Source: Bacteroidales bacterium
GTDB taxonomy: Bacteria > Bacteroidota > Bacteroidia > Bacteroidales > WCHB1-69
Direction of reading: 5' to 3'
Assembly (NCBI GenBank): GCA_016288655.1
Contig: JAEEKX010000034.1
Span: 31,845 to 95,844, forward strand
DNA length: 64,000 nucleotides
The translations under genes and the position numbers were made by a program. Under the pieces are notes generated by a model that was given only the letters and a program-made list of their open reading frames with translations, was not told the origin of the DNA and did not search any database. Positions 38,548 through 47,171 of the stretch are shown here, one piece after another (position 1 is the stretch's first letter; each line of letters opens with the position of its first letter).

Positions 38548-38723
38548 CACTTTTTTTCAATCCCCGCCACACAATTTCCGAAATTTTTTTTCTTTTTCAC
38601 AACCCACTGAATTAAAAGAAGATAATTTTCCAAAAGAATGATTCTCCCCTCTTTTTCAAGGTTAATGACAAAACATTGTGCATAAATTTTCGGGAGCAAA
38701 CCGCGAATTTGATGAAAAAGAAG

Positions 38724-38731
38724 TAACTTTG
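38724..38731 (+). promoter_or_regulatory. -7 box TAACTTTG of the symporter gene
   Basis: TAACTTTGCGC 17 nt upstream of the ATG at 38748. Confidence 0.5.
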
Positions 38732-38747
38732 CGCAATCTTTACTAAT

Positions 38748-40220
38748 ATGGGAACGTTAATCCTCATCCTCTTCGCGACCTACACCGTCCTCCTGTTTGT
38801 GGTGATGTGGGCGACGGCCCGCAAGGCCGACAACGCCACCTACTTCACCGGGAACCGCCGTTCCCCCTGGTTTGTCGTCGCCTACGGCATGATCGGGGCC
38901 TCCCTCTCCGGCGTCACCTTCATGTCGGTGCCCGGCGACGTGGCCAACATCCACTTCACCTACTTCGGCATCGTCATCGGATACATCCTCGGCTACATCG
39001 CCATCGCCTACATCCTGCTGCCCATCTACTACAAACTCAACGTCACCTCCGTCTATGAGGTGCTCGAGCAGCGGATGGGGGAATCCGCCCACAAGACCGG
39101 ATCCATCTTCTTCATCCTGTCGCGGCTGCTCGGCTCCGCCCTGCGCATGTACCTGGTCATCTTCGTCCTGCAGACCTTCGTATTCGACGGCCTCGGAATC
39201 CCCGTCTGGCTCACCGCTACCGGCATGGTCATCATCATCCTGCTTTACACCATGCGCGGCGGCATCAAGACCGTCGTCTGGACCGACACCCTGCAGACCA
39301 CCTTCATGCTCACCGCCCTCGTGCTCACCATCGTCATCATCGTCCGGCAACTCGGCATGCCGCTCACCGACATCTGGGGGCAGATGAAGTCCGCCGGCCA
39401 CACCCAACTGTTCGAGACCGACTGGCACGAGAAGAACTTCTTCCTCAAACAGATCGTCAGCGGCATGTTCATCACCATCGTAATGACTGGCCTCGACCAG
39501 GACATGATGCAGAAGAACCTGACCTGCAAGAGCTTGCCCGACGCACGGCGCAACATGCTCACCTTCTCGGGCATCCTGGTCGTCGCCAACGCGCTCTTTC
39601 TCTTCCTCGGCGCCCTGCTGCTGGTCTATGCGCAGAACAAGGGCATCGACCTCTCCCAGATCATCACCGACCACAAGACCGACCGCATCTATCCCGAGAT
39701 CGCCTTCAACCACTTGGGCGGCATCACCGCCGTGGTCTTCATCATCGGGCTCATCTCCGCCGGCTACTCCAGCGCCGACGGCACCCTCACCGCCCTCACC
39801 ACCTCGGTCTGCTACGACATCATCCACCTCGAGAAGATCACCCCCGACCTGAGACGGCAGACCCTCATCCGCCGCTGCATCCACGTCGGCATCGCCATCC
39901 TCTTCCTGCTCACCATCATCATCTTCTCCAACTACCACAACGACTCGCTCATCAGCATCATCTTCAACGTGGCCAGTTACACCTACGGCCCCATCCTCGG
40001 CATGTTCGTCTTCAGCATCTACACCCGCCGCCGGATCCGCTTCCCCGCCCTCGTCCCCGCCATCGCCATCCTCTCCCCCACCCTCTGCTTCTTCCTCAAC
40101 CGCTACTCCGAACAACTCTTCTGGGGCTACAAGTTCGGCTTCGAACTGCTCATCATCAACGGCCTCCTCACCCTCCTCGGCCTCCTCGCCATCTCCCGCC
40201 GGGAACACGCTCTCGAATGA
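38748..40220 (+). CDS. Sodium:solute symporter family protein
   Basis: Multi-TM; YFTGNRRSPWFVVAYGMIGASLSGVTFMSVPGDV; TGLDQDMMQKNLTCKSLPDARRNM; ISAGYSSADGTLTALTTSVCYDI. Confidence 0.9.
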   Translation: MGTLILILFATYTVLLFVVMWATARKADNATYFTGNRRSPWFVVAYGMIGASLSGVTFMSVPGDVANIHFTYFGIVIGYILGYIAIAYILLPIYYKLNVTSVYEVLEQRMGESAHKTGSIFFILSRLLGSALRMYLVIFVLQTFVFDGLGIPVWLTATGMVIIILLYTMRGGIKTVVWTDTLQTTFMLTALVLTIVIIVRQLGMPLTDIWGQMKSAGHTQLFETDWHEKNFFLKQIVSGMFITIVMTGLDQDMMQKNLTCKSLPDARRNMLTFSGILVVANALFLFLGALLLVYAQNKGIDLSQIITDHKTDRIYPEIAFNHLGGITAVVFIIGLISAGYSSADGTLTALTTSVCYDIIHLEKITPDLRRQTLIRRCIHVGIAILFLLTIIIFSNYHNDSLISIIFNVASYTYGPILGMFVFSIYTRRRIRFPALVPAIAILSPTLCFFLNRYSEQLFWGYKFGFELLIINGLLTLLGLLAISRREHALE

Positions 40221-40406
40221 AAAAAAATGAACATTTACCGTACAAAAATGTACTAATATATAAAATCCATCCATCGTCTATTCCAAAACAATAAACAATC
40301 CATACCAACATCCTCATCAATAATCTTTATCCCAAAAATCAATTCGTATAATTCGCGTTAAACCGCGAAATTCGCACCTCCCAAAGCACCGCAAACTTTA
40401 TAAAAA

Positions 40407-41057
40407 ATGACCCTCAAACAACAGTACACCTATCTCATCGACTACTTCAGCGAGCACAACCCGGACGCCAAATCGGAGTTGGAGTTCCAGAACAGTTTCG
40501 AACTGCTGGTCGCCGTGATGCTCTCCGCGCAGTGCACCGACAAGCGGGTCAACATCGTCACCCCAACGCTCTTCGCCCACTACCCCACCCCGCAGGCCAT
40601 GGCACAGGCGAGCGTGGCGGAGCTGTACGAGGACATCAAGTCGGTGTCGTATCCCAACAGCAAGGCCAGCCACCTGAGCGGGATGGCCAGAATGCTGGTG
40701 GAGGAATTCCACGGCGAGGTGCCCGGCACCATGGAGGAGCTCACCCGCCTGCCCGGCGTGGGCCGCAAGACCGCCAACGTCATCCTCTCCATCGTCTTCG
40801 ACCAGCCCGCCATGGCCGTCGATACCCACGTCTTCCGCGTCTCCCACCGCCTCGGCATTGTCAACGCCAAGGCCACCACCCCGCGGGAGGTCGAACGGCA
40901 ACTCACCAACCACATCCCCGCCGAAAAGATCCCCATCGCCCACCACTGGCTCATCCTCCACGGCCGATACGTCTGCACCGCCCGCAACCCCAAATGCGAC
41001 GCCTGCGGCATCCGTGAGGCCTGCGCCACCTTCAAAAAAGAGAACAAACCACTGTAA
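40407..41057 (+). CDS. nth: Endonuclease III
   Basis: MLSAQCTDKRVN; LPGVGRKTANVIL HhH; VDTHVFRVSHRLG; C-terminal Cys cluster CTARNPKCDACGIREAC. Confidence 0.96.
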   Translation: MTLKQQYTYLIDYFSEHNPDAKSELEFQNSFELLVAVMLSAQCTDKRVNIVTPTLFAHYPTPQAMAQASVAELYEDIKSVSYPNSKASHLSGMARMLVEEFHGEVPGTMEELTRLPGVGRKTANVILSIVFDQPAMAVDTHVFRVSHRLGIVNAKATTPREVERQLTNHIPAEKIPIAHHWLILHGRYVCTARNPKCDACGIREACATFKKENKPL

Positions 41058-41068
41058 ATCAGCATAAA

Positions 41069-43321
41069 ATGGCCATCTACATTCCCAACGCGGAACTGGA
41101 ACGCAAAACCATCCTCAGAAAATACCGCGAACTGCTGTCGCTGGTGTGGGACAAGACCACCCCAGCACAACGCGAAACCATCCACAAAGCCATGGCCCTC
41201 GCCGCCAAAGCCCACAAGGACATGCGGCGAAAGAGCGGCGAACCCTACATCTACCACCCCCTCGCCGTCGCCAAGATCGTCGTCCAAGACATCAACCTCG
41301 GCACCACCTCCGTCGTCTGCGCCCTCCTCCACGACGTCGTCGAAGATACCGAATACACCCTCGAGGACATCCGCGACATGTTCGGCGACAAGGTGGCCCG
41401 CATCACCGACGGACTCACCAAGATCGAGAACCTCACCCTCAGCCAGGACGAATCCATCCAGGCCGAGAACTTCCGCAAGATCTTCCTCTCCATGTCGGAA
41501 GACATCCGCGTCATCCTCATCAAACTCGCCGACCGCCTCCACAACATGCGCACCCTCGAGTCGATGCCGCCCGAAAAACAGTGGAAAATATCCTCCGAAA
41601 CCACCTACTTCTACGTGCCCATCGCCCACCGTCTCGGCCTCTACAGCATCAAAAGCGAATTGGAAGACTACGCGATGCAATATACCGACCCCATTAACTA
41701 CAGACTGATTTACAACAAGTTAAAAGACACGGAGAAGACACGTGAGACCATGATCCACGACTTTGTGGTCCCCATCCAACAACAACTGGAAGAGGAAGGT
41801 ATCGTGGCGCAGGTGTCCGGACGCACCAAGAGCATCTGCTCCATCTACCAGAAGATGAAACGCCAGAACTGCCAATTCGAGGATGTCTATGACGTCTTCG
41901 CCGTGCGCTTCGTCTTCGAAGCCGAACCGCAGGACGAGGTGAAGCGTTGCTGGGACATCTTCCGGATAGTCAGCAAGATATACCCGCACAACAAGCCCGA
42001 CCGCATCCGCGACTTCCTCACCAACCCCAAACCCAACGGCTACCAGGCGCTCCACACCACCGTGATGGGACGCAGCGGCAAGTGGATCGAAGTGCAGATC
42101 CGGTCGCACCGCATGGACGAGATCGCCGAACGCGGTTTCGCCGCCCACTACAAGTACAAGGAGGACGGCCGCACCCCGAAGGAGTACGACAACCGCGTGG
42201 AGGACTGGCTCGCCACCATCCGCACCATCCTCAAGAGCGACGACAGCAGCGCCCTCGACTTCCTCAACGAGGTGAAACTCAACCTTGAACTCAAAGAGGT
42301 CTATGTCTTCACCCCCAAGGGCGACATGCGCACACTCCCCGCCGGCTCCACCGTCCTCGACTTCGCCTACGATCTCCACACCAACCTCGGCAACAAATGC
42401 CTCGGCGGCAAAGTCAACTCCAACATCGTGCCCCGCAACTACGTCCTCAAGAACGGCGACCAGGTCGAAATCATCACCTCCAAGAACCAGCACCCCACCA
42501 CCGAGTGGTTTGACTTCGTGAAGACCACCCGCGCCAAAGAGCGCATCAAGGAGGCCATCAAACTGGAACAGAAGAAGTTCTCGCAGGAAGGCATGCGCAT
42601 CCTTGAGGGCTATTTCAAGGAACTCGACTACGGATTCACACCGCAGAACATCGGCAAGATCCAAGGCGCCACCAAGATCCGCTCGCCCTTCGAGTTCTGG
42701 AACTACGTCGCCGACGGCAAACTGTCGAAAGAGCGCGTCGCCCAGATCCTCTCCGAAGAGAAGAACAAGAACCTCGAGACCTTCCAGAAGTCCATCACCA
42801 ACGCCCTCAACGAGAAGTCGTTGGACACCCTCATCGACGAAGAGTTGGAGAAGAACCCCGAAATCTTCATGCTGGACGAGTCCTCTTCCGAGAAGATCAA
42901 GCACGTCATCGCCCCCTGCTGCCAGCCCATCCCGGGCGACCAAGTGGTTGGTTTCCAGATCTCCAGCGATGAGATCGTGGTCCACCGCACCAACTGCCCC
43001 GAAGCCATCGAGCAGATGTCGAAATTCGGCAACCGCATTGTCAAGGCCAAATGGCGCAAGGACCGCGAGATCGCCTTCCTCGCCGGAATCAAGTTGGAAG
43101 GATTCGACAAGAAGGGCATGATCAAAGAGATCATCGACATCATCTCCGCGCAGCACAACCTCAACATCCGCTCGCTCAACATCGCCACGAAAAACGGCGT
43201 CTTCACCGGCAAGTTGATGCTTTACATCGAAAACGTCAAGGCACTCAACGAACTCATCGAACAACTGCACGGCATCGACAACCTGGAGAAGATCCAGCGC
43301 GTCGGTTTCGATTTATTATAA
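41069..43321 (+). CDS. Bifunctional (p)ppGpp synthetase/hydrolase (Rel/SpoT)
   Basis: HD domain (YIYHPLAVAKIV, LLHDVVEDTEYT), synthetase (GRTKSICSIYQKM, VFAVRFVF, NGYQALHTTV), TGS and ACT domains. Confidence 0.95.
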   Translation: MAIYIPNAELERKTILRKYRELLSLVWDKTTPAQRETIHKAMALAAKAHKDMRRKSGEPYIYHPLAVAKIVVQDINLGTTSVVCALLHDVVEDTEYTLEDIRDMFGDKVARITDGLTKIENLTLSQDESIQAENFRKIFLSMSEDIRVILIKLADRLHNMRTLESMPPEKQWKISSETTYFYVPIAHRLGLYSIKSELEDYAMQYTDPINYRLIYNKLKDTEKTRETMIHDFVVPIQQQLEEEGIVAQVSGRTKSICSIYQKMKRQNCQFEDVYDVFAVRFVFEAEPQDEVKRCWDIFRIVSKIYPHNKPDRIRDFLTNPKPNGYQALHTTVMGRSGKWIEVQIRSHRMDEIAERGFAAHYKYKEDGRTPKEYDNRVEDWLATIRTILKSDDSSALDFLNEVKLNLELKEVYVFTPKGDMRTLPAGSTVLDFAYDLHTNLGNKCLGGKVNSNIVPRNYVLKNGDQVEIITSKNQHPTTEWFDFVKTTRAKERIKEAIKLEQKKFSQEGMRILEGYFKELDYGFTPQNIGKIQGATKIRSPFEFWNYVADGKLSKERVAQILSEEKNKNLETFQKSITNALNEKSLDTLIDEELEKNPEIFMLDESSSEKIKHVIAPCCQPIPGDQVVGFQISSDEIVVHRTNCPEAIEQMSKFGNRIVKAKWRKDREIAFLAGIKLEGFDKKGMIKEIIDIISAQHNLNIRSLNIATKNGVFTGKLMLYIENVKALNELIEQLHGIDNLEKIQRVGFDLL

Positions 43322-43335
43322 AGAAAATCAGATAG

Positions 43336-44250
43336 TTACATCCACCTCTTCCGCTTCAGGAAGATGAGCAGGATGATGACCGTGAGCAGGCACACGCCCA
43401 TCACGCCCCAAAAAGCCCAGGACTTGTCGGCGAAGGGCAGCCCCACGTTCATGCCGTACAACCCAGTGAAAAACGTCAACGGGAGTACGATGGTGGAGAT
43501 GAGTGTCAGCACGCGCATGATCTCGTTGGTGCGGTTGGTCTGCAACGAGTCGAACGTGCTCGACAGGCCGGCCACCAACTCGCCGTAGTCATCCACCATA
43601 TCCCACATCTTCTGGTAGAAGTCGAGGATATTGCCCCAGTAGTCCTCCATGTCCTCCACGTAACCCTTCACATCTCCGGATTCAAAACGGTGGAACAGAC
43701 GCAGTTGCGGCTTGAACATGGTGTTCAGCTGGATGATGTTCTTGCGGAAGATCGACATCCGTTCGATGGTCTTCTCCGACTTGCGGCTGAAAAGGTCGCG
43801 GTTGATGGCCTCCAACTCCGTGCCCAGCCGCTCCACCAAAAGGAACGTCTCCTTCATCATGCGATAAAGCACTTTATAAAGGATACCGTCGCTGGTGCCG
43901 CCGATCTGCTCGTCGTCGTCCATCTCCTCGGGATCCATCTTGGTCAAATCGAAAAGATCCTGCACCACATAGTGCGAGTTGCCGACCGTGATCAGAAAGT
44001 CGTGTCCCCAGAAGATCTTGGTCTCCTCGGTACGCACAAGGTTGGTGCGCGCATCCAGCAGCGGGAAGTGCAAGACAAGGAAATAATAGTCGTCGTAAAC
44101 GTCGATTTTCGGGCGTTGCACGAAACTGTAGCAGTCCTCAATATCCAAGGGGTGAAAGTGGAAGTTGTTCCTCAAGAAGTCCATATCCTCCACCGTGGGA
44201 TTCGTAATATGATGCCATTTCAGCACACCAAAACTAATGGTGTCAACCAT
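43336..44250 (-). CDS. corA: CorA-type magnesium/divalent cation transporter
   Basis: C-terminal two TM with YGMNVGLP (GMN motif) and LTLISTIVLPLTFFTGLYGMN. Confidence 0.94.
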   Translation of the reverse strand: MVDTISFGVLKWHHITNPTVEDMDFLRNNFHFHPLDIEDCYSFVQRPKIDVYDDYYFLVLHFPLLDARTNLVRTEETKIFWGHDFLITVGNSHYVVQDLFDLTKMDPEEMDDDEQIGGTSDGILYKVLYRMMKETFLLVERLGTELEAINRDLFSRKSEKTIERMSIFRKNIIQLNTMFKPQLRLFHRFESGDVKGYVEDMEDYWGNILDFYQKMWDMVDDYGELVAGLSSTFDSLQTNRTNEIMRVLTLISTIVLPLTFFTGLYGMNVGLPFADKSWAFWGVMGVCLLTVIILLIFLKRKRWM

Positions 44251-44377
44251 TTTTCACCTCCTTTCTATTAACGGATGCTGCTCTATTCTACATTCGTGTT
44301 GATATTAAAATTTTTCGGCGGCAAAAATAGAAAAAAAATTTCATTTTTCACCCGCAAAAAAAAACATTTTCTTGACA

Positions 44378-45001
44378 TTAAATTCCATAGATTTTGGCGA
44401 AAAGCGAGACCCGCCGTTCCACCGCCCTGCTGCCAAAAAGTTGCAGATAGTCGTACATCCGCAATGCGTCCCACTGCTCGAAGACAAGACTTTCCTTCAA
44501 GGCAAATTTTCTCATATCTTCTTCTGTATCATAATATTCAGGGGAAAGATAGAAAAGGTCGAGCAGCGCTTTCTCCGGTGTCGCCATAGCAAATTCAAAC
44601 GGCGGATTTCCCTGTTTCTCGAATCCGAAAATCAAATCCTCCTTCATCCGATGAAAGTCGAAAAAACCGATCGGACAACGGAATTCGTTGGTTTTGAGAC
44701 GGGAAACGCAACTCACCTGCAATTGTATTGGGGCAGGCAGATAGCCGTGGTAAATCAGGGCGGAATGCAGGCTCACATAACTATCGCCATACATTTTATT
44801 GGCTATAAAATATTGAAAGTCACTATTTTGTAAAAATTCCGGAAAGACATAGCACCCGTTTCGCACCTTCACTAAATAGCCGTTCGCGCACCAGCGGGTA
44901 AGACTGTTCTTGTCGAAATGCCGGCCGGATGCGTCAAAGTCGCGTTTCGTCACGCAACCCGCCGACCCGAAAAGGGTCCGAAATGTCCGAAAATCCATCA
45001 T
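44378..45001 (-). CDS. AbiEi-like type IV TA antitoxin/transcriptional regulator (orphan)
   Basis: N-terminal wHTH-like; ANKMYGDSYVSLHSALIYHGYLPAPIQLQVSCVSRLKTNEFRCPIGFFDFHRMKEDLIFGFE...MATPEKALLDLFYLSPEYY typical of the AbiEi family. Start set at 45001 (second Met of the ORF) because of the -7 box at 45007..45014. Confidence 0.75.
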   Translation of the reverse strand: MMDFRTFRTLFGSAGCVTKRDFDASGRHFDKNSLTRWCANGYLVKVRNGCYVFPEFLQNSDFQYFIANKMYGDSYVSLHSALIYHGYLPAPIQLQVSCVSRLKTNEFRCPIGFFDFHRMKEDLIFGFEKQGNPPFEFAMATPEKALLDLFYLSPEYYDTEEDMRKFALKESLVFEQWDALRMYDYLQLFGSRAVERRVSLFAKIYGI

Positions 45002-45006
45002 GGCGG

Positions 45007-45014
45007 CAAAAATA
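45007..45014 (-). promoter_or_regulatory. -7 box TATTTTTG immediately upstream of the AbiEi-like start
   Basis: Reverse complement TATTTTTGCCGCCATGATG. Confidence 0.5.
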
Positions 45015-45077
45015 CATGTTTTTTCGTCACGATACAAAAAATTTTCACGCACGCGAGGTTAATTCGGGAAAAACACG

Positions 45078-45085
45078 TACTTTTG
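45078..45085 (+). promoter_or_regulatory. -7 box TACTTTTG upstream of batB/C
   Basis: TACTTTTGCTG, about 30 nt upstream of the ATG at 45114. Confidence 0.5.
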
Positions 45086-45113
45086 CTGTTCTGAAAACAA
45101 CTTCGTAAACTGC

Positions 45114-47150
45114 ATGTTAAGGTTTGAAAATCAGGGAATTTTATACTTGTTGCTGGTGATACTCCTCTTCATCGGCATCTATGTGATCGTCTATTTTGTG
45201 GATCGAAGCCGAATGCGGCGGAACATCGACCCCGTTTTATTGAAGAAGTTGATGCCCGGGCGGCGGAAGCTGATGCCTCACCTGAAATTCGCGCTCTGCA
45301 TGATGGCGTTGGCCTGCCTGATTGTGGCGGCGGCGAACCCGCAGACGCCGGGGAAAGAGATCACGGCCGACCGCAGCGGTGTGGACGTGCTCTTCTGCCT
45401 GGACGTCTCGAAGAGTATGGAGGCGAAAGACGTACAGCCCTCGCGCTTGGAGGCCTGCAAGATGGCCATCAACCACTGCATCAACCGAATGAGCGGCAGC
45501 CGTGTGAGTGCAGTCATTTTCGCCGGCACCGCCGAAGTCGCCCTGCCCGCCACCACCGATTACGAAGCGGCCAAGAGCACAATCAACCTACTCACTACCA
45601 GAAAGATAGATATTCAAGGCACTAACCTTGCCGAGGCGATGTACCGCTCCGCCGCAGCGTTGGGCGTTCCCATCCACGATGAGGACGCCGACGCCCCCGA
45701 CACGGCCGACGTCACCCAAAAGGCCGTCATCCTCATCTCCGACGGCGAGGACCACGCCCCCGACGCCGTCGCAGCCGCCCAACAACTCAACAGGCACGGC
45801 ATCCTCGTCTTCACCATCGGCATCGGCACGCCGACGGGCGCCACCATCCCCGACGGCAACGACGTGAAACGCGACAACACCGGACGCCCCGTCGTCACCA
45901 AACTGAACGAACAGATCCTCATGGACATCGCCGAGAAGGGCGGCGGCACCTACACCCACGCCGACAACGTCCACTCCAGTTTCGACGCGCTCTTCGACGA
46001 GATCGACCAAATGGCCCGCACCGACTTCGGCAAGGTGAAACTCAAGACCTACGAGTCCCAGTTCCAATATCCGTTGGCGCTCGGTCTCATCCTGCTCGTC
46101 GTAGAGGGATTCCTGCTCATGGGCAAGCCCCGTCGCCGGCTCACCACACTGCTGCTGCTCCCCGTCATCGGACTGCTTTTCGTCCAGTGCCACAAAGGCG
46201 ACGGTACCCGCGAGAACCCGCTGCTCGCCACCGCCAACGGACAGTTCGCCCGCGCCGACTCCATCGCCCACGAAGGAGACCCCTACGACCTGCCCGCCGA
46301 CGCCGACACGCTGTACCACAAAGCCCTGCGCACCTACCAGCAAGTCGCCACCCAATACCCGGACTTCCGCGACCAGGCCCTTTTCAACCAGATCGACGCC
46401 AACTACCGCATCGGCAACTACGACTCCATCCCGCACCTCGCCGACTCCCTTTTGCAACTCACTACCGACCAGAAACTGACCGCCGACATCCACTACAACG
46501 TCGGCAATGCCCACCTCGCCAACGGACAATACCTCATGCAGTCCGCCCAAGCCGAAGGCAACGACTCTCTCAAGAACCTCGCTTACAACGAGTACGGAGC
46601 CGCCATCGAATCCTACAAGTCCTGCCTGCGCATCCACCCCTCCGACATGGACGCCAAATACAACTTGACCTATGCCCAGAAGCTCCTCCCCAAGGGCCAA
46701 GGTGGCGGCGGTGGCGGCAACGGCCAACAGAACCAAAATCAGCAACAGCAAGGACAAAACGGCCAAAACCAGCAACAGCAAGGACAGAACGGCCAAGACC
46801 AACAACAACAAGGACAGAACCAACAGCAGGACAAACAGAACCAGCAGGGGCAGTCGGGACAAGACCAGCAACAGCAGCGCAAGGAGGAGCAGAAGCAACG
46901 TGGCAACTCCGGCAAGGAGGGACAGGAGCAGCAGAAAGAGAAGCAGCCCCAGCCGCAAGAGGGAGAGAAGCAGCAGAATCAACAGCCGAAACAGCAGGGG
47001 CAGGGACAGCCGCGACAGCCCAAGAGCGACGAGCAGAAAACCACGGAACGCCAACTGAACGCCCTGCGCCAAAACGACAAGAACAGACAAAAAGAGCACT
47101 ACCAACTCACCCTCCCCCAACAACGCCAGAACATGGAGAAGGATTGGTAA
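45114..47150 (+). CDS. BatB-BatC fusion: VWA domain plus TPR plus Gln-rich tail
   Basis: VWA MIDAS DVLFCLDVSKSMEAKDVQPSRLEACK; TM after VWA; lipobox-like LLFVQCHKGDG at the junction; TPR repeats; Gln-rich C-terminus. Confidence 0.88.
   Translation: MLRFENQGILYLLLVILLFIGIYVIVYFVDRSRMRRNIDPVLLKKLMPGRRKLMPHLKFALCMMALACLIVAAANPQTPGKEITADRSGVDVLFCLDVSKSMEAKDVQPSRLEACKMAINHCINRMSGSRVSAVIFAGTAEVALPATTDYEAAKSTINLLTTRKIDIQGTNLAEAMYRSAAALGVPIHDEDADAPDTADVTQKAVILISDGEDHAPDAVAAAQQLNRHGILVFTIGIGTPTGATIPDGNDVKRDNTGRPVVTKLNEQILMDIAEKGGGTYTHADNVHSSFDALFDEIDQMARTDFGKVKLKTYESQFQYPLALGLILLVVEGFLLMGKPRRRLTTLLLLPVIGLLFVQCHKGDGTRENPLLATANGQFARADSIAHEGDPYDLPADADTLYHKALRTYQQVATQYPDFRDQALFNQIDANYRIGNYDSIPHLADSLLQLTTDQKLTADIHYNVGNAHLANGQYLMQSAQAEGNDSLKNLAYNEYGAAIESYKSCLRIHPSDMDAKYNLTYAQKLLPKGQGGGGGGNGQQNQNQQQQGQNGQNQQQQGQNGQDQQQQGQNQQQDKQNQQGQSGQDQQQQRKEEQKQRGNSGKEGQEQQKEKQPQPQEGEKQQNQQPKQQGQGQPRQPKSDEQKTTERQLNALRQNDKNRQKEHYQLTLPQQRQNMEKDW
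46735..46821 (+). repeat. ~30-nt tandem repeat (x3) encoding QNQQQQGQNG
   Basis: aaaaccagcaacagcaaggacagaacggcc-type units repeated three times with few substitutions. Confidence 0.85.
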
Positions 47151-47171
47151 CATTTTGGAAGCAATTAGATT

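Noticed and set aside
38138-38615. Overlapping ORFs (e.g. 38138..38431, 38161..38457, 38322..38615)
   Set aside because: They run across three tRNA genes; typical spurious ORFs (SRTRYLQ, RTRTADRLITNQLLYQLSY peptides are tRNA-derived).
38757-40274. 505-aa minus-strand acidic ORF antisense to the sodium:solute symporter
   Set aside because: Low-complexity (E/D/V/G) mirror of a GC-rich membrane protein gene; the plus-strand symporter is clearly real.
40221-40406. Small hairpin GTACA-AAAA-TGTAC and AT-rich spacer upstream of nth as a possible sRNA
   Set aside because: 5-bp stem only, no clear promoter-terminator pair; ordinary intergenic spacer.
45588-47153. 521-aa minus-strand Leu-rich ORF antisense to batB/C
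   Set aside because: Mirror of the Gln/CAG-rich repeat (CTG = Leu on the other strand); not a credible protein.
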